Program-made: the position numbers and the translations under genes
The notes under the pieces: model-generated
Seen by the model: only the letters and a program-made list of their open reading frames with translations
What the model was told of the DNA's origin: nothing
The model's database searches: none
Shown here: piece after piece, positions 34,859 through 43,796 of the stretch
How positions within the stretch are numbered: the first letter of the stretch is position 1
Layout: each line of letters opens with the position of its first letter
From: Allobosea sp. BK604
GTDB lineage: Bacteria > Pseudomonadota > Alphaproteobacteria > Rhizobiales > Beijerinckiaceae
Length of the DNA stretch: 64,000 bases
Reading direction: 5' to 3'
Assembly: GCF_004341515.1 (NCBI RefSeq)
Contig: NZ_SLZF01000010.1
Location: 62,001-126,000 of the forward strand

Positions 34859-35170
34859 TCAGCGTGTCTCGCAGGTTTCGCTGCTGCCATTACGGGTGAG
34901 GGTGGCGCTGCGCCCCTTGATCCAGAACTCGATGTCACCGCCGACATAGCGCCCGCCATCCGCCGACACGGCCTGCGGCAAGATCGCCTCACGACCGCCA
35001 TCGAAGGTCAATTTAGCGCGACCGGCCTGCGCGGTGGGCGGGGAGAATTGGGCCGTCAGCTTCGTTCCGCCGCTGCATTCATAACGCGCCTCGGTCGCGG
35101 AAGCATGGCTGGCGAAGGCCAACGCCACCAGCGCCACACCAAGGGATACCGGCCGCGAGAATTTCGACAT
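34859..35170 (-). CDS. mliC: MliC-type lysozyme inhibitor
   Basis: The product is 103 residues with a signal peptide (SLGVALVALAFASHASA). The mature domain has the MliC pattern YECSGGTKLTAQFSPP, the central repeat-like LTFDGGREAILPQAVSADGGRYV and the C-terminal FWIKGRSATLTRNGSSETC; the two cysteines probably form a disulfide. MliC proteins block C-type lysozymes in the periplasm or on the outer membrane. No lipobox is seen, so it is probably soluble. ATG 35170 is preferred over 35221, which lacks a signal and overlaps the cupin gene. Confidence 0.82.
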   Translation of the reverse strand: MSKFSRPVSLGVALVALAFASHASATEARYECSGGTKLTAQFSPPTAQAGRAKLTFDGGREAILPQAVSADGGRYVGGDIEFWIKGRSATLTRNGSSETCETR

Positions 35171-35217
35171 CCGCCAACTCCATTGTCCTGAATGCGTCGC
35201 CCAGGTCAGCGTCGCCA

Positions 35218-35703
35218 TCACGGTTCCGTGGGGCCGTCGCCAGCGTTTACCGGCGGTCCCAGGAATTCCATGTTCCAGCGTCGGCCGAATTCATTCAAGC
35301 GGGCGCGGTCCGGCACGCCGTGCTGCATGATCTCGCCGAGCTCGGTGAAGAAGCGCTCGGCATCGAGGCCCGGCAGGATCATGATGAGCTGACGCGCGGG
35401 CCTGTCGGTGACGTTGACGAAGCCATGGCTGGCGCCGCCCGGCACGGACACCAGATCGCCGGCATCGGCGAAGAAGCGCCTGCCGTCGATCTCGTACAGA
35501 TAGCGGCCCTCCATGACCCGGAACAGCTCGGTTTCGGGATGGCGGTGGCGCGGCGGGCCGTAGCCGGGAGCGTTGACCGTCTCGATCACGGTCATGGCAC
35601 CGCGGTTCGTCGTGGGCGGCAACCGGACGCTCAGTTCCAGGCCGATCGCCGGCACGAGAATGGGCGGCTCGTCGCCGCGAGATCTCCAGAAAGAAAACGC
35701 CAT
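35218..35703 (-). CDS. Cupin-domain protein
   Basis: This 161-residue product has the two cupin motifs: GPPRHRHPETELFRVMEGRYLYEIDG (His-His-Glu metal ligands) and GDLVSVPGGASHGFVNVTDRPARQLI (final His). It may be a metal-dependent enzyme or a small-molecule sensor. ATG 35703 has GAAAGGA upstream; the frame extends to 35850 but without a better start. It is divergent from the SDR at 35919 and 47 bases ahead of mliC. Substrate unknown. Confidence 0.83.
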   Translation of the reverse strand: MAFSFWRSRGDEPPILVPAIGLELSVRLPPTTNRGAMTVIETVNAPGYGPPRHRHPETELFRVMEGRYLYEIDGRRFFADAGDLVSVPGGASHGFVNVTDRPARQLIMILPGLDAERFFTELGEIMQHGVPDRARLNEFGRRWNMEFLGPPVNAGDGPTEP

Positions 35704-35918
35704 CGGCCGGTCCTTTCTCGGCTTTCCCGAAATCGCTCGTTCATCGGCCGGCCCGGCCGCCGCGCCGAGCATGGCCTGCACCCTATTCTGGCGCTGGAAC
35801 ATCGCCCGAAAGCAGGCATAGTCGGTCGCTTCCATTGCGCCTGCAGGCAACTCGTGGCCGAGACGTGCCTGCCTGCCGCCCTATTGAGACATGTGTGAAA
35901 CGGATTGGGTACGGGACG

Positions 35919-36671
35919 ATGCAGATTTCCTTCAAAGACAAAAAGGTCGTGATCGCCGGAGGAAGTCGCGGGATCGGTCGCTCGATCGCCCTGGCCTTCG
36001 CTGCCGCAGGGGCCGATGTGGCCATCTGCGCGCGCACCCAGCAAGGGCTTACGCTGGCGGAGGCCGAGCTGAAGCGTCATGGCGGCAAGGTATTCGCCGC
36101 GCCCTGCGACCTCGCCGAAGCCGCCGCCGTGACACGCTTCGTGAACGAGGCGGCCGAGGCGCTCGGCGGCATCGATGTTCTCGTCAACAATGCCTCGGGC
36201 TTCGGCATGAAGAATGATGAGAGCGGTTGGCTTGCCAGCGTCAATGTCGACCTGATGGCGACGGTGCGCGCGACGGATGCGGCCATCCCCTATATGGAGA
36301 AGGCCGGGGGCGGCGCGATCATCAATGTCTCGTCGATCTCCGGGCTTCTGGCGGTGCCGCGCTCTTTGCCCTATGCCGCGCTCAAGGCGGCCGTGGTGAA
36401 TTACACGATGGGGCAGGGACGGGCGCTGGCGCCGAAGGGCATCCGCGTGAACGCGATCGCGCCTGGCTCGATCGAGTTCCCCGGCGGATCGTGGGAGAGC
36501 CGCAAGGTCTCGGATCCCGAACTCTACCGCCGCACGCTCGACAGCATCCCCTCGGGCCGCTTCGGGGCGCCCGAGGAGATCGCCAAGGTCGCGCTCTTCC
36601 TGGGAGGCGATATGGCGAGCTGGGTGACCGGCCAGACGATCGTCGTCGATGGCGGCCAGATGCTGAGCTGA
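35919..36671 (+). CDS. Short-chain dehydrogenase/reductase (SDR)
   Basis: The 250-residue protein has the complete classical SDR set: the nucleotide-binding GGSRGIGRS, NNASG, catalytic Ser in INVSSISG and YAALK. The C-terminal DMASWVTGQTIVVDGGQ is typical. It oxidises or reduces a hydroxy/keto substrate with NAD(P). ATG 35919 follows a weak GGGA; the open frame extends upstream without a good start. The gene stands apart and is followed by a hairpin. Confidence 0.88.
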   Translation: MQISFKDKKVVIAGGSRGIGRSIALAFAAAGADVAICARTQQGLTLAEAELKRHGGKVFAAPCDLAEAAAVTRFVNEAAEALGGIDVLVNNASGFGMKNDESGWLASVNVDLMATVRATDAAIPYMEKAGGGAIINVSSISGLLAVPRSLPYAALKAAVVNYTMGQGRALAPKGIRVNAIAPGSIEFPGGSWESRKVSDPELYRRTLDSIPSGRFGAPEEIAKVALFLGGDMASWVTGQTIVVDGGQMLS

Positions 36672-36683
36672 GCCGCACGCTTG

Positions 36684-36720
36684 GAGCGTTTTTGCGCTTC
36701 TCCGAAGCGCAGAAACGCTC
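36684..36720. terminator. Strong hairpin after the SDR gene
   Basis: Two 17-base arms (36684-36700 and 36704-36720) pair with one mismatch around a 3-base loop, 13 bases after the SDR stop. No T-run follows, so it may be a palindromic repeat doubling as a bidirectional terminator. Confidence 0.45.
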
Positions 36721-36738
36721 TGTCTATAAGGCTTTGAC

Positions 36739-36782
36739 GCATTTTCTTCACGCGAACCGGCCTCCGCTTCGCTCGAAAATGC
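36739..36782. repeat. Short palindromic repeat element
   Basis: GCATTTTC (36739-36746) and GAAAATGC (36775-36782) bracket a 28-base centre (TTCACGCGAACCGG early in it). I recall near-identical intergenic elements in many Hyphomicrobiales genomes; copy number in this genome cannot be seen here. It lies between the SDR and the convergent binding-protein gene. Confidence 0.5.
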
Positions 36783-36846
36783 GCTGGCCTGCGAGGCCGC
36801 GTAGCAATCGCGGCCTCGGTCCAATGGGCGTGGCGATCCAGCCTGC

Positions 36847-37863
36847 CTATTTTTCCGCGTCCGCGGCGATCGAGTTGTCGATGAGCGCGTCGGCCTTCAG
36901 GGTGATCGGCTCGCGGCTGAAGCGTTTCGCGAGATCGAGCGCGGTTTGCACGCCGGCGAGCGAAACCTCGGGCTTGTGGGCGTAGAAGGCGATATTGCCG
37001 TCGAAGCTCGCATCGAATGTGGGCTGGTCCATCGAGGCGAATTGCTTCTCCTTCAGGATCTTGCGGGCCTGGTCCGGGTGCTCGGCCAGCAGCACCTGCG
37101 CCTTTGCGATGGCGCGGACGAATTTCACCGCGAGCTCGCGATTCTTCGCTAGGAAGTTCGGATCGACCGCGATCGCCATGTAGAGCGAGTCGCGCAGCAG
37201 CGGGATCTTGTCCTTGCCGAGATCGACGATCGGGATCGCGTCGCCGGCCGCGATCGCGCGCTCGGGAACCGGCGGGGTCATGACGAAGGCGTCGATCTGG
37301 TGGTTCTGGATCGCCGGCGGCAGGTTCTGCGCGCCGAGCGCGATCAGTGTCGAGTCCTTCGAGGCATCCAGTCCGGCATCCTTCATCAGCAGCCGGACGA
37401 CCTGGTCGGTCGAGGCATTCGGCTCGGTGATGCCGATCTTCTGCGCCTTGAGCGCCTTGACCCGGGCCTCGAGCGGGGAGTCGGGCGTCACGCCCGCCTT
37501 CTGCGCCTGCTCCTTGCCGAGCACGATCTTGTGGTTATAGCCGGTGATCAACGTGGCGATCACCTTCACGTCGCCGGCATTCACCTTCATCGCGTCGATC
37601 GGGTGAGAGAAGATGCAGGCGCAGAACTGGGAATCGCCGTTGATCAGCGGAACGATCGATTTCAGGCCGCTGCCGGTCGCGACGAAATCGACATCCAGCC
37701 CCTCCTTGGCGAAGAGGCCGGTATCGCGGGCGAGATAGACGGCGGCGGCCGAAAGGCTGGGGGCCGACTGGTTCACCACGATTTTCTGTGGCGCGGCATG
37801 CGCCGCCGTACAAAGCATCGCGCTCGCGAAAATCGCGGCCGTGCGAGACAAGACTGCACGCAT
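36847..37863 (-). CDS. NMT1/SsuA-type ABC importer binding protein (system A)
   Basis: The 338-residue protein has a signal peptide (LSRTAAIFASAMLCTAAHAA) and the NMT1/SsuA-like fold: VYLARDTGLFAKEGLDVDFVATGSG near the N-terminus, DQVVRLLMKDAGLD and ELAVKFVRAIAKAQVLLAEHPDQA. These proteins bring sulfonates, nitrate, thiamine precursors or aromatic/organic acids to a TauC/SsuC-type permease. It is the last gene of the long leftward unit that starts at 46201, 25 bases after the permease. Confidence 0.9.
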   Translation of the reverse strand: MRAVLSRTAAIFASAMLCTAAHAAPQKIVVNQSAPSLSAAAVYLARDTGLFAKEGLDVDFVATGSGLKSIVPLINGDSQFCACIFSHPIDAMKVNAGDVKVIATLITGYNHKIVLGKEQAQKAGVTPDSPLEARVKALKAQKIGITEPNASTDQVVRLLMKDAGLDASKDSTLIALGAQNLPPAIQNHQIDAFVMTPPVPERAIAAGDAIPIVDLGKDKIPLLRDSLYMAIAVDPNFLAKNRELAVKFVRAIAKAQVLLAEHPDQARKILKEKQFASMDQPTFDASFDGNIAFYAHKPEVSLAGVQTALDLAKRFSREPITLKADALIDNSIAADAEK

Positions 37864-37888
37864 TGAAACCTCCCTGTCGCTTGTCGTT

Positions 37889-38761
37889 TCAGCCTGCCGG
37901 ACGCGACGATCTCCTCCACCGGAACAGGCTTTTTTCGATCCGCGTCAGCAGGGCGCTGAAGCTCGCGGAAACGATGACGAGAAGGATGAGGCCGGCGAAG
38001 ACGCCCGCCGTGTCGAACTGCGCTCCGCTCGACTGGATCAGGTAGCCGATGCCGCGGTTCGACGCGAAGATCTCGCCGACGACGGCCCCGATCAGCGCAT
38101 AGGGGATGGAGATGCGCAGGCCGGTCGAGACCCAGAGCAGGGCGCTCGGGATGATCACCTTGCGCAGGATCTGCAGGCGCGAGGCGCCCATCGTCTTGAT
38201 GATGTTGACCAGGTCCTCGTCGACATCGCGCACGCCCATGAAGGTGTTGTAGAACACCAGGAAGAACACGATGACCACAGTCAGCACGACCTTCATCGTC
38301 AAGCCGATGCCGAACCAGAGAATGAAGAGCGGCGCCAGCGCGACCTTCGGCAGCGAGTTCAGGACGACGATGAACGGGCCGAGCACCCGCGCGAGAAATT
38401 CGTTGCGGCCGAGGAGCAGCCCGACCGCCATGCCGGCGAGCGCGCCGATCAGGAAGCCGAGGATCGCCTCGTGCAAGGTCGCCGCGAGATGCATCCAGAT
38501 CTCGCCGCTCTCGATCCAGTGCCACAGGCGCTCGGCGACGAGGCTGGGCTTGCTGACATAGACCGGCCGGATCCAGCGGCCTGAGGCGAGCTCCCACAGA
38601 AGCAGGAGGCCGACGACGATGGTGATCCGCGCTGTCCAGATCACGGACGGGCGCAGCCAGAACGAGTTCTCCTCGGTCACATCGGCGGGCGCCGCGATCG
38701 GCATGTCGACCGTGTCGGCATCGGCAAGCTCGCCGCCACGGAGGGGCTGATGCACCGTCAT
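37889..38761 (-). CDS. ABC importer permease, SsuC/TauC type (system A)
   Basis: The 290-residue protein has a polar N-terminal 35 residues and about six membrane helices. The BPD_transp_1 EAA-like loop is visible as VDEDLVNIIKTMGASRLQILRKVIIPSALLW near residues 175-205. It overlaps the ATPase gene by four bases. The protein forms a homodimeric channel with the binding protein and ATPase of the same unit. Confidence 0.9.
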   Translation of the reverse strand: MTVHQPLRGGELADADTVDMPIAAPADVTEENSFWLRPSVIWTARITIVVGLLLLWELASGRWIRPVYVSKPSLVAERLWHWIESGEIWMHLAATLHEAILGFLIGALAGMAVGLLLGRNEFLARVLGPFIVVLNSLPKVALAPLFILWFGIGLTMKVVLTVVIVFFLVFYNTFMGVRDVDEDLVNIIKTMGASRLQILRKVIIPSALLWVSTGLRISIPYALIGAVVGEIFASNRGIGYLIQSSGAQFDTAGVFAGLILLVIVSASFSALLTRIEKSLFRWRRSSRPAG

Positions 38762-39549
38762 GCGGCTTCCTCGCTTTCGGCCTGCCGCAACATCGCCGCG
38801 AGCTCGCGCTGGATCGTGAGGAACTCCGGCGAATATTCGAGCTCCTCGAGATGGCGCGGGCGCGGGAGCGGGACCTTGAGAACGCCCTTCACCCGGCCGG
38901 GCCGGCGGGAGAGCACGAGGATGCGGTCGGCGAGCTTGACCGCCTCGCCGAGATCATGCGTGACGAAGACCACGGTTTTGCGGTCGTTCTGCCAGATATC
39001 GAGCAGTTGCTGCTGCAACTGGCCGCGAAGCTGCGCGTCGAGCGCGGCGAAGGGCTCGTCGAGCAGCAAGGTCGCCGGCGCCGAGACCAGCATGCGGGCG
39101 ATGCCGACGCGCTTGCGCATGCCGCCGGAGACCTCCGCGGGATAGTGCTTCTCGAAGCCGGACAGGCCGACCGCCGCCAGCATCTTCGCGGTCCGGTCGG
39201 CCGCTTCGCGGCGAGGGATTCCGGCGATCTCGAGCGGCAGCGCGACATTGTCGAAGACCGTGCGCCAGGGCAGCAGGCTGTCCTTCTGGGTGAGATAGCC
39301 GACCTTGGTGTTGATGCCGGTGACCTTGACCCCGTCGAAGAGTACCTCGCCGCGATTGGGCTTCATCAGGCCCGCGGTCATGTTCAGCGTTGTCGACTTG
39401 CCGCAGCCGCTCGCGCCAAGCACGGCGAGGAATTCACTGCGCTCGACCTCGAACGAGATCGGGCCGAGCGCGGGGATCGCCTTGCCCTCCTTGAAGAAGG
39501 TCTTGCAGACGTCCCGGAATACAATGGCGCGGTCGGATTGCGTCCTCAT
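38758..39549 (-). CDS. ABC importer ATPase, SsuB/TauB type (system A)
   Basis: The 263-residue ATPase has Walker A GASGCGKST (about 40-48), signature VSGGMRKRV, Walker B LLLDEPFAALD and the H-loop FVTHDLGEA. The C-terminal VPLPRPRHLEELEYSPEFL is typical of nitrate/sulfonate/taurine-type importers. It overlaps the upstream MmgE/PrpD gene and the downstream permease by four bases each, showing tight coupling to the metabolic genes. Confidence 0.92.
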   Translation of the reverse strand: MRTQSDRAIVFRDVCKTFFKEGKAIPALGPISFEVERSEFLAVLGASGCGKSTTLNMTAGLMKPNRGEVLFDGVKVTGINTKVGYLTQKDSLLPWRTVFDNVALPLEIAGIPRREAADRTAKMLAAVGLSGFEKHYPAEVSGGMRKRVGIARMLVSAPATLLLDEPFAALDAQLRGQLQQQLLDIWQNDRKTVVFVTHDLGEAVKLADRILVLSRRPGRVKGVLKVPLPRPRHLEELEYSPEFLTIQRELAAMLRQAESEEAA

Positions 39550-40931
39550 GCCGCCGTACTCCGCGCCGCGGCGAAGGCGGTCGCTGCGGCGATCTCAGTC
39601 AGGCTGACCGGACCATCGAGGCTGCGCAGCTTGCGGTAGAGCTTCCCGGAAAGGGTGGGATCGTTCATGACCTTGGCGCAATCATCGAATTTGGCCTCCA
39701 ATTCGGCTTCGGAGAACCAGCGCGAGGGCTTGCCCTTCGCCAGCGGCACGAGCTTTTCGACGCTGCTGCCATCGCTGAAGGATACCGCGACGGCTGCGGC
39801 GAATTCGGGGCTGTCGGCGACGCGATCGTCGACGACGACGGTCATGCGCGACAGCAGCGCACGCAGCCGCGAGTCGGTCAGGGCGTTCGAGCCGAAGGTC
39901 GAGAGCAGCACTTCGCCATAGAGCAGGCCGGCGGCGACGCAGAAATTCATGCTGAACTTCGCTTCGAGCGCCGTCTTCGGGTCGGTATAGATCAGCGGGT
40001 CGAAGGAGAGAGCCGAGGCGCCGACCCGGATTTCAGCGATCTCCCGCCCGGCCATCTCGGCATGGATCTGCGTGGCGGCCTCGATCGCCGGGTGCGTCGC
40101 CCCGCAGGCGGGGTAGGGCTTCAGCGCGAGGCCGTATTCGGACAGGATTTCGAGCGGTTCGCCGGGGCGGGCGAGATGGGCGATATCTGCACCCGGCGTG
40201 CCGAAGACGGCGGCATAGCCGAACCTGTGCTCGAGCACGCCGCGCGCCGCGGTGAAGCCGGCCCGTGCGAGCAGCGCAGCGCGGACACCCGCTTCGGCAG
40301 CCTGCCCGGCATGGAGCGGCTTGGTCATCGTGCCGAAATTGCCGCGCAGGCCGCCGGCGGAGCTCGCGGCGATGGCCAGTGCCGTTTCCATGGTGGCCGT
40401 GTCGAGCCGCAGGATGCTGCCCGCCGCAAGTGCGGCGGCGAGGCAGCCGAAGCTCTTGGTCGCATGCCAGCCGCGCTTGTAATGGGCGGTGTTGAAGGCG
40501 CGGCCGAGCTTGCCGAACATGTCGAGTCCGACAATGTAGGCGCTGACCAGATCCCGGCCGCTGGCCTGGGACAGAGGCGCCACCGCGAGCGCGGCCGGCA
40601 CGATGACCGCGCTCGGATGGGCATAGGCGGGGTGGTTGGTGTCGTCGTAGTCGAGCGCATGCGCGGCGGTGCCGCCGTAAAGCGCGGCTTCGGCGATGCC
40701 GGCATAGGCATTGCGGCCGACCAGCGCGCTCGGCAGGGCGGCGCTCGGCTCGCTCGCGCTGGCCATCGTCTTCAGCATGATCTCGGCGGCGGGCTCGGCC
40801 GACCCGGCGAGCTGGCACCCTACGCAATCGGTGATCGCATCGACGGCCCGGCGGCGTGCCTCGGCCGGGAAGACGCGCTCATGGGCCGACGCGGCGAAGG
40901 CGGCAAAGGCAGTCGCGAGCACGTCAGCCAT
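39546..40931 (-). CDS. MmgE/PrpD-family protein (1)
   Basis: The 461-residue product matches the MmgE/PrpD family (2-methylcitrate dehydratase and relatives). Landmarks are AVDAITDCVGCQLAGSAEPAAEIM, AHALDYDDTNHPAYAHPSAVIVPAAL (with the Asp-rich active-site segment) and KPYPACGATHPAIEAATQI. Such proteins dehydrate or isomerise tricarboxylic and related acids, and many have unknown substrates. ATG 40931 has GAGGGAG upstream and overlaps the preceding synthetase stop by eight bases; the frame further upstream is rejected. Confidence 0.9.
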   Translation of the reverse strand: MADVLATAFAAFAASAHERVFPAEARRRAVDAITDCVGCQLAGSAEPAAEIMLKTMASASEPSAALPSALVGRNAYAGIAEAALYGGTAAHALDYDDTNHPAYAHPSAVIVPAALAVAPLSQASGRDLVSAYIVGLDMFGKLGRAFNTAHYKRGWHATKSFGCLAAALAAGSILRLDTATMETALAIAASSAGGLRGNFGTMTKPLHAGQAAEAGVRAALLARAGFTAARGVLEHRFGYAAVFGTPGADIAHLARPGEPLEILSEYGLALKPYPACGATHPAIEAATQIHAEMAGREIAEIRVGASALSFDPLIYTDPKTALEAKFSMNFCVAAGLLYGEVLLSTFGSNALTDSRLRALLSRMTVVVDDRVADSPEFAAAVAVSFSDGSSVEKLVPLAKGKPSRWFSEAELEAKFDDCAKVMNDPTLSGKLYRKLRSLDGPVSLTEIAAATAFAAARSTAA

Positions 40932-43050
40932 GGCGATCGGCTCCCTCTCGGGCATGACGGATGAGCACATCCGCGACGACGAGGCCCTGGCCGTGCGGGC
41001 CGACGAAGACGGGATTGAGCTCGATCTCGGAGATCCGCCCGCGTGCCGCCAGTGCTGCATCGCCGAGCGTCAGCGCCGCCGCGACCAACGCATCGCCATC
41101 GGCCGCCGGAGCACCGCGAAAGCCGTTCAGCAGGCTGCTCAGCTTCAGACGGGCGATCGCCACACGGATCTCGCTTTCCGTGGCGGGCAGCGCGAGATAG
41201 GCGATGTCGCCCCAGAGCTCGATACCCTGTCCGCCGGTCCCGATGGCGAGGACGGGTCCGAAATCGGGATCGTCCACGATCGACAGCACGGCCTCGACGC
41301 CCTTTGCCATGGCCTGGATCAGCACGGGAGCCTGCGGATCGCCGAGGCGCTGGCGAATGCGGGCGACAGCGGCATCGGCATCGCCCACGCTCTTCAGACC
41401 AATTTCGACGAGACCGAGTTCGGTCTTGTGCTCCGCCTGCTCGGGCAATGCCTTGACCACATAGGGGCCGTCGCATGCGAGAGCATTGGCGCTGGTTCCC
41501 GGTGCGACGACGAGGCTTTGCGGGATCGGTAGATCGAGTTCCGCAAGGTAGCGCGAAGCTTCCGCCCATCCGGTATCCGCAGGCGGCTCCGCATCAAGGG
41601 TCGGCGTGCGGGCGTTGCGGCGCTCGGTCCTGGACTGCCTTGCGGCGTAGAGCCAGGACAGGTAGCGCACCGCGTCGGCGGGGTCCCGCGCGGCGACGAT
41701 ACCGTCAGCGATCATCTCGCGGCGTTCTGCGGCGGGAAGCACGTCGCCGAGCAGGGAGACGACGATCGGCAATCCGGTTCGGCGCGCGATATCGGCGACG
41801 AGCTCGCGCCGCTGGCGGATGTCGCGCGGCCCGCGATTGGCGAGCTGGATGATCAGGGCTTCGGTCGCGGCGTCCTCCGCCACGATGGCGAGCGCCTTCT
41901 CGAAGAGATCGGGATGGGACAGGACCTGGCCGGTCAGGTCGGTCGGGTTCTGAGCCTGCCCGAACGCCGGGAGGATGCCGGTCAACGCCGTGACGGAGGC
42001 ATTGCTGAAACGGGCGAGGGGCACGCCATAGCGCTCGCAGAGATCGGCGGTGAGTGCGCGCGTGCCGCCGGGAATGCTGAACACCGAGACGCCCGCCTGC
42101 CCCTCTCCGCTGCGCTTTGGCGGCGGGATGAAGGTCAGGATTTCGGCGGCCTCGATCAGCTCGGCCAGGCTCTCGACCTGGACGACCCCGGCCTGGCGGA
42201 AGACGTCGCGATAGATCGCATAGGCACTGGCGAGCTTGCCGGTATGCGATCCGGCGGCCTCCCGGCCGATGGCCGAATTGCCGGATTTCAGCGCGACAAG
42301 CTTCACGCCGCGTTCACGCGCCCGCTGGGCAAGGTCGAGCAGCCGCGCCCCATCCTTCAGGCCCTCGATGAAGAGCAGCGCCACCTTGGTGTCGGGCTGC
42401 TCGATCAGCCAGTCCAGCACGTCGAGCGCGTCGGTGCAGGTCTCGTTGCCGACGCTGACGACATAGGAGCAGCCATAGCCGGCATCCTGGAGATGCCGCG
42501 CCAAGGCGCCGGCGACAGCGCCCGACTGCGAGACGATGGCGATCGGCGCATGGTGGAGCGTGTCGCGCGCCGCTGCCGAGCCGAAGGTCAGGACGAGCTT
42601 CTCGGCGACCGACCAGACGCCCTCGCAATTCGGGCCGATCAGGGTGATGCCGGCCTCCTCGGCAACGCGCGCCATCTCCTGTGCCAGCGCGTGGCCGCCT
42701 TCGGCCTCCTCGAAGCCCGAGGTCAGCACCACTGCCGCTCCGACGCCGCGGCGGCCGCATTCGGCGATGACGCCGGGCACCTGCGCCGCCTGCACCATCA
42801 CCACTACCACGTCCGGCGCTTCCGGCAGGGCGGTGATCGACGGGTAGCAGGTCAGCCCGCCGATCTCGGCATATTTCGGATTGACCGGGTAGATCCGCCC
42901 GGTGAAGCCATTGCGCCGCAGGTTGAGCAGCGGCGCGCCATTGAGCTTCTGAGGGTCGGCCGAGAGCCCGACGAAGGCGACCGAGCGCGCCTTGAACAGC
43001 GCCTCGAAGCCGACGAGCCCCTCAGAACATGAACTCGCCGCCGTTCGCAT
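40924..43050 (-). CDS. NDP-forming acyl-CoA synthetase (second copy)
   Basis: The product is 708 residues: CoA-binding domain (SVAFVGLSADPQKLNGAPLLNLR), ligase domains with the phospho-histidine motif AAGSHTGKLAS, SQSGA, and a C-terminal ATP-grasp domain with GPYVVKALPEQAEHKTELG and EIELNPVFVG. It converts an organic acid, CoA and ATP to acyl-CoA, ADP and phosphate. ATG 43050 lies within the last 30 bases of the SDR gene; the long Ser/Arg-rich N-terminus to 43236 is a shadow of the SDR and is rejected. It is clearly a different paralogue from the one at 22275-24392. Confidence 0.92.
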   Translation of the reverse strand: MRTAASSCSEGLVGFEALFKARSVAFVGLSADPQKLNGAPLLNLRRNGFTGRIYPVNPKYAEIGGLTCYPSITALPEAPDVVVVMVQAAQVPGVIAECGRRGVGAAVVLTSGFEEAEGGHALAQEMARVAEEAGITLIGPNCEGVWSVAEKLVLTFGSAAARDTLHHAPIAIVSQSGAVAGALARHLQDAGYGCSYVVSVGNETCTDALDVLDWLIEQPDTKVALLFIEGLKDGARLLDLAQRARERGVKLVALKSGNSAIGREAAGSHTGKLASAYAIYRDVFRQAGVVQVESLAELIEAAEILTFIPPPKRSGEGQAGVSVFSIPGGTRALTADLCERYGVPLARFSNASVTALTGILPAFGQAQNPTDLTGQVLSHPDLFEKALAIVAEDAATEALIIQLANRGPRDIRQRRELVADIARRTGLPIVVSLLGDVLPAAERREMIADGIVAARDPADAVRYLSWLYAARQSRTERRNARTPTLDAEPPADTGWAEASRYLAELDLPIPQSLVVAPGTSANALACDGPYVVKALPEQAEHKTELGLVEIGLKSVGDADAAVARIRQRLGDPQAPVLIQAMAKGVEAVLSIVDDPDFGPVLAIGTGGQGIELWGDIAYLALPATESEIRVAIARLKLSSLLNGFRGAPAADGDALVAAALTLGDAALAARGRISEIELNPVFVGPHGQGLVVADVLIRHAREGADRHG

Positions 43051-43786
43051 GAATGATCTGTCCCGTGATGAAGCCGCCGGATTGCGAGGTGAGGAAGAGG
43101 CACGTGTCGGCGATGTCCTCGACACGCCCGAGCCGGCGTAACGGCAGGGCCTTGCGGCGCTTCTCGTACTCGACCTCGAAATTCGGATAGTGGACCGGGT
43201 CGCGCGTGGTCTCGATGATGCCTGGCGCGACCGCATTCGCAGTGATGCCGAACTCGCCGAACTCGATCGCGATCGCCTTGGCCAAGGCGAAAGTGCCGGC
43301 CTTGGCGGTGACGTTATGGGCGCGGTTGGTCTTGGGCGAGAAGCCGTCGCGGCCCGAGATATGGATGATCCGGCCCCAATTCCGTTTCTTCATGTGCGGG
43401 ATCGCGGCATGCGCGAGGTAGAAGGCCGAGCTCAGGTTATTCTCGATGACCTGGCGCCAGCCCTTCGGCGTAATCTCGAGGAAGGGCTGGTGCAGGCGCA
43501 GCGAGACATTCGAGACGACGATGTCGAGCGAGCCGAAGCGGTCGACCGCCTGCTGCACCATCGCCTCGACCTGATCGGAATCGCCGACATCGGCCAGGAG
43601 CGGCAGCGCCTCGACGCCGAGTGCACGGGCCTCCTCGGCGACCTTCTCGATCGAGTCCCGGTTCTTCAGGCCGTTGACGACCACATTCGCGCCGGCAGCC
43701 GCGAAGGCAAGCAACGTCGCCCTGCCGATATTCTGGCCGGATCCCGTGACCAGCGCGGTCCGGCCCGCAAGCATCTTCTCAGTCAT
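43022..43786 (-). CDS. SDR-family protein without the catalytic tyrosine
   Basis: The 254-residue protein has the SDR cofactor motif TGSGQNIGR (residues 14-22), Ser144 (HISGRDG) and Lys162. The Tyr of YxxxK is replaced by Asn158 (NVTAK), and the usual NNAG is SNVS (92-95). The C-terminus ends in the normal GGFITGQIIHANGGEFMF. It may be an altered-mechanism enzyme or a non-catalytic member. ATG 43786 has GAGG 8 bases upstream. It follows the CoA-transferase gene by 10 bases. Confidence 0.9.
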   Translation of the reverse strand: MTEKMLAGRTALVTGSGQNIGRATLLAFAAAGANVVVNGLKNRDSIEKVAEEARALGVEALPLLADVGDSDQVEAMVQQAVDRFGSLDIVVSNVSLRLHQPFLEITPKGWRQVIENNLSSAFYLAHAAIPHMKKRNWGRIIHISGRDGFSPKTNRAHNVTAKAGTFALAKAIAIEFGEFGITANAVAPGIIETTRDPVHYPNFEVEYEKRRKALPLRRLGRVEDIADTCLFLTSQSGGFITGQIIHANGGEFMF

Positions 43787-43796
43787 CGTCTGGTCC

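Noticed and set aside
43051-43236. Ser/Arg-rich N-terminal extension of the second acyl-CoA synthetase
   Set aside because: It is the shadow of the SDR C-terminus; the CoA-binding domain begins just after ATG 43050.
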